DNA of 64,000 bases from Ctena decussata (lineage: Eukaryota; Mollusca; Bivalvia; Lucinida; Lucinidae). The translations under genes were made by a program, and so were the position numbers. The stretch lies in the NCBI GenBank assembly GCA_963989385.1, contig OZ022498.1:105757298-105821297 (forward strand), written 5' to 3'. The notes below the pieces were generated by a model. It did no database searches. It was not told the DNA's origin and saw only the letters and a program-made list of their open reading frames with translations. Below, in pieces: positions 34,818-45,854 of the stretch. The number at the start of each line of letters is the position of its first letter. The first letter of the stretch is position 1.

Positions 34818-34831
34818 ATTATAATTTTCAC

Positions 34832-35133
34832 CTGCAGTACTGGGCTCTGTTCAAATTTTCTGGCATCAGGTCTTCCCTCCAAAGTACTAAATGGCACCTC
34901 TCCTCCGGTAAGAGGAGAAATATCGCTATATTCATCTGTACACAATGCTTCATCCTGCTTGTCACGACTCACATATCCTTTATATTCCAGTTTGTATGTA
35001 CTTTTACACGAGGCACTGTAGAACTGGTAAGGTATCCACGGGCTGTCAGATGTCGTTCTTTTGTAAATGGCGAAGCTTTCTGGTCTCGGAGAGTGGAATC
35101 GTAATCGAATATATGTTACATCATATGCTTTTC
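34832..35133 (-). CDS. LAMC1: Laminin gamma-1-like, exon 2 (LN domain)
   Basis: A 302 bp exon encoding the middle of the LN domain: GKAYDVTYIRLRFHSPRPES, FAIYKRTTSDSPWIPYQFYS, ASCKSTY, then DEALCTDEYSDISPLTGGEV, PFSTLEGRPDARKFEQSPVL. It matches vertebrate DITYVRLKFHTSRPESFAIY, CTDEFSDISPLTGGNVAFST and SPVLQ. The LN domain forms the ternary node of laminin networks with alpha and beta LN domains. The acceptor is gtttcag (phase 1 in) and the donor gtgaaa (phase 0 out); residues about 156-256. Confidence 0.96.
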
Positions 35134-36059
35134 CTGAAACAGAGAAATATATATTTATATATCAGATTGATAGATTATTTGGAAATAATTATCATTCTGA
35201 CCTTCAGTTTAATGACGATCCATCTTCTTTCATTTACCCTATCCTGACCAGTGGACTTGCCCATTCTTATTATCTTGGTGAGTCCATTTCTGGTCTTAGG
35301 GGTTTCTGGTAAACTTTTTGACTTTAATTGTATTTTGCACAGAAATTACTGTTGTGTAAACAGTGTTGACCCTGATCAGAAGCCATAGAATATGCTGAAG
35401 AATACGCCGCATTCTGTGGTGTCTGAACTGGGCCTGCACTGTTTACTTAAGTTCTCAAAATGGATTTCCAGTCTAAAAAGTGTTAAAGGGATATCCTCTG
35501 GATAAGAAAATCATGCAAATAGGAATAAGCCAAAAGTGATGTTTGCAGCCAAAAGTGATTATGCGGCACAGGGTTGTAAATATTGGTCCCAGGGGTGTTG
35601 ATAGCTTGAGTTCCCAACATCTGCACTCACAACTGCTCAATACCAAGGAGTAAATGAACCCTTGAAGTTACTCAAGCAGCTCATTTTGAATCATAACCCA
35701 TTCATCTACCCCTCAAAACTTCAAAAGGTCTGTTGCCCCTCAAAATTGCCTTTTTATGCTCAACATAAAAGAACTATCAAATGTTATGATGGATAGGCTG
35801 CGAAGTCTGCTCTCAAATTACCATTTATAAATCAAGTACCACAAGATAAGCACAGGGTGACTTAGTTCAATCTGAAAAGCGGTCCTTTGTCCATTCATAC
35901 AAAAAAGCATAATACAGATATATTTACCAAAATATTCTAAATTCTTTGTCTAATATGCTCTTCAAAAGCCTAAAATCTGGCTGAATGCAGAACAGTAAAG
36001 CTTGCCCCGAGGTTTTAAAATTTTATTTCGTTCTCAACTCAGCTGTCAGCATGAAATTT

Positions 36060-36135
36060 TCTCCGCTGATAAATATGAAAATGCCAACTAATGTTGGCAT
36101 TTTCATATTCATTAGCAGAGAAAATTTCATACTCA
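36060..36135. repeat. Short foldback hairpin
   Basis: aaatatgaaaatgccaacta pairs with the following tgttggcattttcatatt, with outer arms gaaattttctc / gagaaaatttc. Arms about 33 bp, almost no loop. Confidence 0.75.
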
Positions 36136-36421
36136 GCTAAAATCTGTACTTATCAGTAATTTGCTATTTATTAGCAGATACAATTTCATGCTCAGTTGAA
36201 AGTTTTAAAACACTTAAAGTGCCCAGAATGAAAGCAGTTATATTTGCAATCAGGATTATCCCAGATGAGGCTCATCTGCATCTTCTGCTCTTTTAGACTT
36301 TGAATTCTCAAAATGATATAGTTCTAAGCTGGGATGTAATATCTTTTGACATTTTGCAGACATACATTTTGTAATCCGCTGTTTGATGCTTTAAGTGTCA
36401 AAAGATGGATGCATGACTTGC

Positions 36422-36600
36422 GATTTTACGTCCTTTTCAACTCAATTTCAGTCATAAAGGATAATGGGACGATGATAATGGAAGGCTGTGTGCAATGGAA
36501 CCCTGTTTACGATAGGAAAGATTCCCGCCTCAAGCGGGGCTCGAACCCAGTCCATTAGATCAGTAGGCCAGTGCTTAATCCGCTGAGCTACCGGGGCTCC
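36422..36600 (-). mobile_element. tRNA-derived SINE, well preserved head
   Basis: On the minus strand the head is ggagccccggtagctcagcg followed by gattaagcactgg (A box). A B box gggttcgagcccc follows at a tRNA-like distance, then the body and aaaaggacgtaaaatcg end shared with 22694-22890. It is the best preserved copy of this family in the window. Confidence 0.8.
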
Positions 36601-37867
36601 AAAGATTTAAAAGAAATTGGGGACTGTATAAGGTGTAAGGATACACATCCAAGGAAAGATCACTCTGATCTGGCATTATTTTGTAACTCATTCTCCTGGG
36701 GATGGAATTCTTTCCTTAGAGGGTCCCATGGAGGGATTCTACAAGCCGCATAGCAAATACTGAGGTATTTGGTAAGTTTGTCTCCTGTTCTGGTGCTCCT
36801 AAAAGAGTCAACTACCTATATTTTAGCCACACAATATTTCAGAAACAACAGATTTATAGGTATGAGTAAGCCACCCAAACAAACTAAAATCTGTCTATAG
36901 GCCAACTCTATTACCAAGCAAAAACTTGTCTAAGTGGAAAAAATCTCATATCCCATTGTAGAGTATACAGTGACAATTATTAAGCAAGCACCTGCGTCCA
37001 ATAACTTACTTCCACAAGCAGTTTATGGCTTTTCCCTTTGGTGCTTACTTAAGACATGTCTGACTATTTTGAAATAGTAATGGGATTATACGTTTAATGT
37101 AGTGACTGTGTCTTATAACATGGCTCATGTGTACACAGAAATATGAATATTATTTGAGTTATGATGTGACAGACACCTAATATTAAGCAAGTTTAAGCAA
37201 ATAATCTTATCCTTTAGAAGTTATGAAAGAACCTACCACAATAACACTAAATAGTGGAACGAAAGAATCTGAAAAATGAAACTGCAGACCCAGATCAGTC
37301 AACAGGAGCAGTCTGATCTCAGACTGCTCCTGTAGTCTGATCTAGTTCTGCACTGCTTGCCATTCCACTAGCACTTTTTCAACAAATCAACACACAGACA
37401 AATCCAATTGTTCCATGCAGTGAAAGGGTGACGGTGAAGGGGTGAAGTGACACAATATTTAGGTCCAAAACCACAAGTTTACAACTCTTTTATACATGTA
37501 GCTGCATAGTATTTTGGACCACAATTTAAAATATTCATTGATTAAAACTCCCACTCAAATTTAAATGATATGGTACGATGATGATAATGGTCTGATCCAA
37601 TGGGCACAGGAAGATCAGTAAATCTTTCAATACATGTGATGCAAATTGCAAGTCCTCTAACAAGTAGTCTGTAGAATGTGGTGTCTCACCTGTCTCAGAC
37701 ACAGTCACACAACAGAGCTAAACCAGAAAACCTGATGTAAAGTTTACGCATTCGCCGACAATGATAATGGCAAAGTACAATGCCTCGCTTCTACTAATCG
37801 CAGACTAGACAAAAACTATACAGACTTTGATGCCTACAAGTAGTTCCAAAGCTCTATAAATGGGTAC

Positions 37868-38437
37868 TGCAAAACACTTATATTTGGCGGCAGCAAAATT
37901 TGGCGGTTTTTAGAAATGGACCTTTTGGCCGATTTTTATTTTGGCGGATTTGTGATTTCTGAAAATAATTATAATAATTGTAAATAAACAAGCAGTAATA
38001 ATCAATTGGTGTTAGCTGCCGTTGTTGAATTGTCAAATTGAAACCAGGTTGTACATTGTCATTTTTTCATTAATGCTTCTGAATGCATATTAGTATGCAT
38101 TTCTTTTTATAAATAAAACTGTTTATAGCGAAAATATTTTGTGTGCTTTTGCTTAAATCAGTTTGGCTTGGGTACTCAGTAGCATGACGTATCAAATAAG
38201 CATTTTCACACTCCGTTTTCCCGGCGTGTTTGTTTGAACTCTTCTTTTGTCCTCATACAGTATAACGTGAACTGGCTTTGATATTATGGGAGGGCAGAGT
38301 GACTGAGCTTTATGCTAACTGCAGTTTTTCCTCTCATGATATAGTTTAAATTGGCAGCATTTTAATTTGGCGGTTTTCTTCCCTTCCGCCAATATCGCCA
38401 AAATAAAGTGACCGCAAAATAAAAGTGTTTTACAGTA
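37868..38437. mobile_element. MITE with TIR ctgcaaaacactt
   Basis: The left end tactgcaaaacacttatatt and right end agtgttttacagta are inverted copies. Internal subterminal repeats read atttggcggcagcaaaat / ttccgccaatatcgccaaaa. TA at both outer ends suggests a TA target. About 570 bp, no coding capacity. Confidence 0.7.
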
Positions 38438-38498
38438 CCTTCTTGAGTTCTCTTCTTTGAATTGGAATTTCCAATTCAAAGAAGAGAACTCAAGAAGG
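38438..38498. repeat. Near-perfect 61 bp palindrome
   Basis: ccttcttgagttctcttctt continues to a centre ttggaatttccaa and is mirrored exactly: 30-bp arms with a single central base. It directly abuts the right end of the preceding MITE. Confidence 0.9.
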
Positions 38499-39350
38499 TC
38501 TTAGGACACAGACTCGGCGTCAGGAGAAGCATTTTATAGATTCATTCCCTAAAGCCTCCTGGAGATCTGGACGGAAAAAAATGAGGCAATTATAAATTTT
38601 ATAGGTGTCCCCACATATACCTGTAGCTATTATCATTATTTGTCAAAAGTCAAAATACTACCCACCTGTTGGTCTTAACAATTTTACTAATTTAAAACAC
38701 TTTTGTAAATACAGACCACAGGTTGATAATTATAACTTGATAGAGATCTTTTCATATTAAACCACCAAAAGAAGTTTCAAAACCAATTATAGGAAATATT
38801 AAGTCATGGTGATTATCAGAACATGAAAAGGTACCCTATTACAACAACAAATGGCATTTTAGTTAGATTTTATATGATGTAATTGTACAAATGTTTGCAA
38901 GATTCTGTGTTCACCATTTTCAAATGCAAAAGTTTGAATAAATTTTTAATCCTCAAAATTTTACTAAGGATAAATAAAGAAAATCAACAAAATGTAAGAG
39001 TGAATTTAGCAAAGTTCTCTAAATTCACGAAGTTTTGTCCAGTGAAAAGGAGATTAGAGCCATACTGAAGCTAGATACAGGTAGGTCAAGATATACCACT
39101 AATTTTTTTTATGACCCTTTTAAAATCTTTGTTATTTAGGGACAACCAGAGAAATGGGGATAGAGATTTTATTCCCATCTGAGTTGGACTTGAAGCTGGA
39201 CCATTTCAGGTGTCAAGAGGGTTGTAACAATTTCCACAAACTGATTACTGTGAATTATAGGCTGTTTTTAGCTGAAAAATACTTTGACCCAGATTCATCA
39301 TCTGCCCTAGATAATGCTAGTACAATAGAAATACCTGAGACTTACCTGGA

Positions 39351-39665
39351 CACAGGGTATAAACCAGTCCGCCAATTTTCGCTTCCTGCAGAGACTGTCC
39401 ATCATATTTAGCTTCTGCCGAGACTGTCCCCGAACTCTTGCTTCCTGCAGGTACTACTGTCCTCGAAAAATGGCTTCCTGCCAAGACTGTCCGCGTGACT
39501 CTGCTTCCTGCCGAGGCTCACGCTGACAGTCTCTGCATGATGCCATTTATCATGTACAGAAGTCTCGGCAGGAAGCAAGAGATCACGGACAGTCTTGGCG
39601 GAAGCCAAATATGATGTACAGTCTCTGCAGGAAGCGAAAATTAGCGGAATCGACTATACCCTGTG
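39351..39665. mobile_element. Foldback element with 5-bp target duplication
   Basis: The TIRs start cacagggtataaaccagtcc and end gactataccctgtg. It is flanked by CTGGA on both sides (39346-39350 and 39666-39670). Inside, gcttcctgc(c/a)gagactgtcc-like units of ~35 bp are arranged as inverted tandem arrays. A half-element with the same left end lies at about 51114-51240. Confidence 0.8.
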
Positions 39666-39761
39666 CTGGATATCATATATTTGAGAACTACTTCTGCTTA
39701 AGGTGTATGGATACACCTCAATTCTATGCCATTTTTTTCCAATGAGAAAAAACTTAAAATA

Positions 39762-39998
39762 TGAGCAGCGACAAGAGAAAACCAACAACATGGTTGTACG
39801 CACAGCGCAGAGTGACCAGCCTGGCCAATTCGGCCAGTCTGCTCAGACTCTTTGCTAAGCACTTAAAGGGTAGTTAAGGGTCTAAGCTACCTCCATGCGG
39901 ACAGCGAAGACTCTGATCAGATTTGGAGGATGCCCAGGCTGATCTGAGTCTGCGCTGGAAGCATGACCACTTTGTTGGTTTTCTCGTGTCGAGGCTCA
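39762..39998. mobile_element. MITE of the gagccgcgacacga family, copy 7
   Basis: Starts tgagcagcgacaagagaaaa and ends ctcgtgtcgaggctca; the left inner arm is diverged (cagagtgaccagcctggcca). Confidence 0.8.
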
Positions 39999-41019
39999 TA
40001 TGTGACACAATATTTGCTATCTACAGTGCTCCAGATAATTTTTTTTTCAATCAGTACCGTACTGGTCAAAATTTTCTTGGATCAGTATCCATCGATGATT
40101 CTGCTTCAGTATTTGCACTGAACCGACAGATGTAACATGAAAACAAATTTAATTTTAACAGTATTTTAGTGGTACTCGCTGGCTTGACTTTGCCCTGTAA
40201 AATACTACTTCTGCTTTCACTGTGTGGAAATATACTCTTTCTTAAACCAAAAAATGCCAAAATCAAAATCTGATTTATTAAACAATTATATCACGACTCA
40301 ACCTCCTGACTGCTTCACAAAATGTTAATATAAAACTGAAACTGATTTACAAATTGTGGTTGATGTTGCCAGAAGGAAGTGAACAGGTCATAAAGCAAAT
40401 TGTAATAACCGGTGTGCCCAAACATGATCAAGAATGAGTTTGCTTGGTACCTGTCTCAGCAGATACTTCAAGATGTTCCAAACATGTTCTATGCCTCATG
40501 TGTTTGCGTTAAAAATTTCAATTTTTTCCAGTGCTAATATAAGCACGAACTGGGTTCATGCGAATCACATTTGGATTTGAACTGCAATTTTTTACCTACC
40601 ACAATGTTTTTAACCTTTTCTACCACAGGCGTTCGGTACATTGCAAGTTAGAGGGGGTCAGGACATAAAGATATAATAGAGACAAGGTTACTAACTCTGC
40701 ATGGGCCTTTCTAGGGGTTACTGGGTTTAACAAGCTAATTTGGATCACTCATTCATTTTTATGAATCCCTTTTTTGCCTTATGTCTCTTGGACATACTGC
40801 TCTTATGTACGAAACATGCCTTTTCTTTTGGCTTCAAACTGTTCTCGAGTAATTCACCAGACGACCCCACTTTCACGTTTGCCAGCACATGTTGGCCAAG
40901 AAAAGAATGCTTTGTTTCACTACTGCACGCGCTCATCCAGGCGCTCTGCCATTAATCTGATATGTGTATGACGAAAAACAACTGAAACCATTTTCATTTA
41001 CCAGCTAGTACAACTACTA

Positions 41020-41358
41020 TAGGTCGGTCGCGCTATAGTGGCAATGTTTTGTTTACATTATTAATGTCCACGGTACCTGTACTATCATTACGGTGCAGTT
41101 CATGTAACTTCTTGATTTATGGTCATACTGGCACATTACGTATAACTGGCAAAATGACACTTTTTGAAAGCTTAAAGACAGGAACTGTCTCTAGTTTAAG
41201 AATACCATTGATAACAAAATTGATAGTAACAAAATTATTCGAATTTATTCTTTCATTCACGTGAGTTGGATAAGCTGAACTCTGCTATATAGCCAATCAG
41301 TCACCAAATCAAAATAAACACAAAACAATAACATTGCCAACTTATCGCGACTGGACTA
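41020..41358. mobile_element. MITE nested in the left arm of the 2 kb element
   Basis: Ends are taggtcggtcgcg and cgcgactggacta, flanked by TA on each side. The opposite host arm (near 42220) has a single TA at the homologous point (aactac-TA-gttt), i.e. the uninterrupted site. This gives a natural before/after comparison within one element. Tc1/mariner-like TA targeting is inferred. Confidence 0.82.
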
Positions 41359-41761
41359 TAGTTTCTACCTGGGTGTCGCTACAAGATTTGTTTATTTTTC
41401 GTTTTCTGACAGATGCAAATGTCCGCCATGACACCGTTCATCGAAAACAACCGAACATATCCGAATAAAAATCGCTTGTGTATCCCTTTTTTGATTGGAT
41501 AATGGAAAACAGTACTGGTTCTCGGTTTTCTGGCATTTCTGCGATAGCGGAAAACCAGCGAAATCTCGCGCCATCTGTCAAGAGCAAAAATAAAGCTCGA
41601 TGTCAAACGAAGACTTGCGGTTGATTTTGCTGTTTCTGATCACAACTTTTTATTGTTGGGCGAGGCTGGGAATCGGGAAAAAATGTCTATTTCAGTTTGT
41701 TTTTGTTCTCAATTTCACCGCGGAAAAAAATCATGTTTACATTGGTTACGGCAATTTTACT

Positions 41762-42062
41762 CAGGGATCTCCCCAGACCATTAAGGCATGTCGCTTGCAA
41801 CATGCCTTCCTCTCCAAATAACCCTTGCAACATGCCTTAATTTCCAATAAAAAAATATTAAAGTGCTATTACTTTCATTTTTTAGCCAGTAAAGTTGTTT
41901 TAAATGCATTAAGGATCATCATTAAATTATTTATAATGTAAATTTAGGCTAATTTTGACAAAACATTGCTATATTAAGGATTTTAAAAGTTGATCAGCAA
42001 GTCAAAATATGATTTTTGTGCTAAAAGCGACATGCCTTATGAAATTTCTGGGGAGAACACTG
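41762..42062. mobile_element. MITE with TIR cagtgttctccccaga and 5-bp target duplication
   Basis: Left end cagggatctccccagaccat, right end ctggggagaacactg; inner arms share aaggcatgtcgct. It is flanked by TTACT on both sides (41757-41761 and 42063-42067). AT-rich interior without coding potential. TIRs beginning CAG with a 5-bp duplication suggest a hAT-like group; assignment is tentative. Confidence 0.75.
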
Positions 42063-43574
42063 TTACTGGACAGCATTCTTGGCCAATAGCAATGCCGCTC
42101 TCAATGTGTCACGTGAGAGCTCATTCGGATATCCATTAAACGGTGTAATGGCGGACACTTGCATCTGACAGAAAACGAAAAATAAACAAATCTTGTAGCG
42201 ACACCCAGGAAGAAACTAGTAGTTGTACTAGCTGGTAAATGAAAATGGTTTCAGTTGTTTTTCGTCATACACATATCAGATTAATGGCAGAGCGCCTGGA
42301 TGAGCGCGTGCAGTAGTGAAACAAAGCATTCTTTTCTTGGCCAACATCGTGCTGGCAAACGTGAAAGTGGGGTCGTCTGGTGAATTACTCGAGAACAGTT
42401 TGAAGCCAAAAGAAAAGGCATGTTTCGTACATAAGAGCAGTATGTCCAAGAGACATAAGGCAAAAAAGGGATTCATAAAAATGATTGAGTGATCCAAATT
42501 AGCTTGTTAAACCCAGTAACCCCTAGAAAGGCCCATGCAGAGTTAGTAACCTTGTCTCTATTATATCTTTATGTCCTGACCCCCTCTAACTTGCAATGTA
42601 CCGAACGCCTGTGTTTTCTACATGCAGTCATAACCGCACCTGAGATAACAGCATTTATTGTCTCATGGACGCATCTACGATTTTCGGTTGATTTGTCAGT
42701 AGGCCTAAAAAACCGCATGATAGAGGCCTGCTTGTCCTGTTGAGAGCTCGAAGCCATGCTTTCCTACTTTCAGTTTGAAGTGACTGGTTTACAGTCCATC
42801 TATTTTCCACACATTAGAAAGACTAATTCAGAAGGAAATATTTAGAATCAGTCAGCTTCTCGGTGAGTGCGACGCTCAGTCTACTTGATGATATTATAAT
42901 GCAAGCGTCTATGGGAACTTGTCCTGGTGGTACGGATTACCGGAAAAAATGATCCGTAACGCAGGGCCTGACAAATCCAAAAATTTTCCACTTGCCCACT
43001 GGGCAAGTAATATAATTTTTTACTTGCCCAGCCAAATTTTTAACTTGCCCAGAATCTTCGTTAAATTCCAGCATTAACGAATAGCTGTCTAGAAAGTTGG
43101 TTGCTCTTAAAGCTCAGTATCACATTACCCTGCACATGAAACAACCACTTGAGCACAGCAACTCTCTTTCTTTCAATACTGCAACACGCTGCCTCACCCC
43201 CTTGTGGGGATTATGTGCAGGTGAATTGTGTTTTTCTATCACAATGCAGAAAAAGAACAGTCAAGGATGATAGGGTTAAAAAGACTGTAAGGCTGAAAAC
43301 AGATTTGTTGAGTTAGAACATGGGGTGGTCAAGTGACCTCACTGCAAAGCTGAACTGATGAGTGATCCATTGTGGGCAGTGTATCTACTGAGACAGGTAG
43401 TCTGTTTCAACAATATATGACGGCTGCATGGAAGTATGAGTATTTGTAATAATCCAATGTGGTTTGCATCTGACGCAGTGTGTGTGTGCGTGCAGGTGGG
43501 GGGGGACTTAGTGATTCTTTGAATCCTACCTTAATCGACCAGTTAACAACTCCTCCGAGCATTAATAAAAGTAT

Positions 43575-45854
43575 GGCGAGGTCTGCTGACAACCGGTTGT
43601 CACCAGACTTTTTGGACCAAAATTGTCTGCTGACAACCGGATGTCACTAGACTTTTTGGACCAAAAACGTCTGCTGACAACCAGCCATATATTTTCTAAT
43701 TAGATGGTTTTAAAAAGGGTCTAATTTCACTGAATGTGTATTAATGTTATAAATATGTAATAAATATAACATAAAGTTTCTCATAGTTAAGACAAATGAC
43801 CATTTTTAGTTGCACTCTTGTCATTGTGTTACATATATATGTGGACTGTTTGTACTTTAATGTATGGAAACCAACAAAGTTAAATATCTACACCATTATA
43901 AGCTTATGTAAAACGTGACCCCCAGAGCAGGCCATCTGACTTAAGGGCCATAATCTGAACAAACTTGGTAGAGGACCACTAGGTGATGCTACAAACCAAA
44001 TACAAGGCTCTGCATCAAGTGTTTTAGACATAAAAGATTTTTTGCATTTTCCCTATAAAAGCCTGTGTATAACCGTGACCCCCAGGGTGAGGCCATTTTG
44101 ACCCCAGGACCATAATTTGTCAAGGCTCTAGGCCTTAAGGTTTTAGACAAGGAAATCTCATGATTTGTCTAGGCTACATAATAGGCCTTGTGGTTTTTTC
44201 AAAAACTCTATTTTAGTTCATTTGACCTAGTTATACCATGGACTAGAACCATTTGAATAACTTTCAAAGAGAGTCATATAATGTTCATTCCTGCCAAGTC
44301 TTGTCAAAATCCAAGCAGCAGTTTAGGAGATAATGTCCTTTGAAGCAAATTGTTTACAACAGAAAAGGCACGCACAACACACGGCATGACGGACAACAGA
44401 CATTGACTGATCACATTAGCTCATCTGGAGCCTATGGCTCAGGTGAGCTAAAAAGATTTTTGAATATTTTCTTATGTATTTCTATGGTTCAAACCTAGGA
44501 CCCAATGGGGCAGGGCCATTTTTGACCCTGAGGCTACCATTTGAACAAACTTGGTAAAAGACCACAAAGCAATGCTACATACCAAATTTCAAGCATCTGA
44601 GCCCAGCGGTTCTGAAGAAGATTTTAGATTATTTTCCTGTGTTTTTCTACAGTTCAAATCCAGGACCCCCATGGGGCGGGCCATTTTGGGTCCTAGGGCC
44701 ACCATTTGAACAAAGTTGGAAACCACCACTAGGCAATGCTACATACCAAATTGCAAGCATCTGATTCTATCAGCTTTGGAGAAGAATATTTTTTGGAACC
44801 CAAAACCCCCTGCTGCAGGGCCACTTTGGACCCTGGGTCCCCACTTGAACAAACTTGGTAAAGGTCCACAAGACATCACTTCATACCAAATATTAAGCAT
44901 CTGAGCCCAGCAGTTCTGAAGCAGAAGATCTTCAATATCAAAGCTCTAGGCTAGGCCTTGCAGTTTGAAGAAGTTGTCATTTAAAGCAAATTGTTGATGA
45001 TGACAGACAAGGCAAGACGGACTTTGGACAGTGACTGATCACAATAGCTCACCTTGAACCTATGGCTCAGGTGAGCTAAAAACAAACGAAAACCCTGAAT
45101 TATTTTACTAACATCAAATAAAGCAGCAATCTCTTCCGGCATGGACCACAACTGCTCAATTCTAGAACCCAGTTATTATAGGGTAAGGAAGCTGTGGTTT
45201 TGGATCTAATGGTGTAGATATTCAACTTGATTGTGCTCAATGACAAGAGCCATTTATGTTTCAGACAGATAAGTAAAGATCATATGAATAAAATATGATG
45301 CACCAAATTTGATAAATGCATTAAGAAGCCTGATTCAGAACTAACTGCTGAACAAACACATTTGATTGAGGTACATGTATACACCTTTGTTAGAGATCAA
45401 AGTTTGATTTTCACACCTTAATTCTAGGATTTAATTGTAATAGGAGAGAGACCATATAGGTATCATAATCAGGCACAAAGCGACAATGTTAGTTAGATAA
45501 TATATCACAAACAACAACAGGCAATAAGTAAGGACTAAATTTAAAGGCAACATTATTAGTTTGCATACATCAAAGTACTAACAGTCCTCATATATATGTA
45601 ACACATCGCCAAAAAAGGCAAAAATGCAAGTAAAAATAATAATTTGCCTTTACAATGAGAACATTTATGTTATATTTATAACATAGTAATATAAATTCAG
45701 TCAAAGGGAACCCATTTAAAAACCATTTAATTGAAAATATATGGCCGGTTGTCAGCAGACGTTTTTGGCCCAAAAAGTCTGGTGACAACCAGTTGTCAGC
45801 AGACGATTTTGGTCCAAAAAGTCTGGTGACAACCGGTTGTCAGCAGACACTTCC
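43575..45854. mobile_element. 2.3 kb Mutator-like (MULE) non-autonomous element
   Basis: It is flanked by a perfect 9-bp direct repeat TAAAAGTAT (43566-43574 and 45855-45863). The ~140 bp inverted ends consist of two to three tandem copies of gtctgctgacaaccggttgt plus agactttttggaccaaa units. Nine-base duplications and long TIRs are typical of Mutator-like elements. The interior (about 43900-45080) is a tandem array and no transposase frame is seen. Confidence 0.82.
43900..45080. repeat. Tandem array inside the MULE-like element
   Basis: Units containing accatttgaacaaacttggt, aatgctacataccaaatt and caagcatctgagcccagc recur near 43960, 44530, 44710 and 44840, about 125-190 bp apart where best aligned. 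Two outer segments end with the shared tatggctcaggtgagctaaa (about 44435 and 45060). Confidence 0.7.

Larger units (their letters stand above)
20892..34831 (-). other. Intron 2 (13.9 kb)
   Basis: A large repeat-rich intron that splits the LN domain after VLQ. It holds SINE copies (21502-21727, 22694-22890, 26259-26375, 28246-28469), a tandem array of ~155 bp units (about 26880-28150), a CA microsatellite, LINE debris (31826-31990), MITE copies, a foldback hairpin (30432-30543) and a poly-G tract (about 32979-32998). No convincing host gene is seen inside. Confidence 0.7.
40624..42613. mobile_element. 2 kb DNA transposon with ~400 bp inverted arms
   Basis: The TIR starts cacaggcgttcggtacattg. 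The arms (about 40624-41017 and 42220-42613) are nearly identical, and an inner part near 41361-41440 pairs with about 42120-42205. It is flanked by a perfect 8-bp direct repeat TTTTCTAC (40616-40623 and 42614-42621). Both arms can be translated into the same short peptide, but this follows from arm identity and is not evidence for a gene. Two smaller elements are nested inside. No transposase is recognised. Confidence 0.85.

Noticed and set aside
34791..35312. Several plus-strand frames overlapping exon 2
   Set aside because: They are antisense to the conserved LN exon, whose minus-strand frame matches laminin gamma over its full length.
40740..42497. Two matching short frames on opposite strands (MDHSFIFMNPFFALCLLDIL and relatives)
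   Set aside because: They are the same sequence in the two inverted arms of one transposon, so their agreement is not independent evidence of coding.
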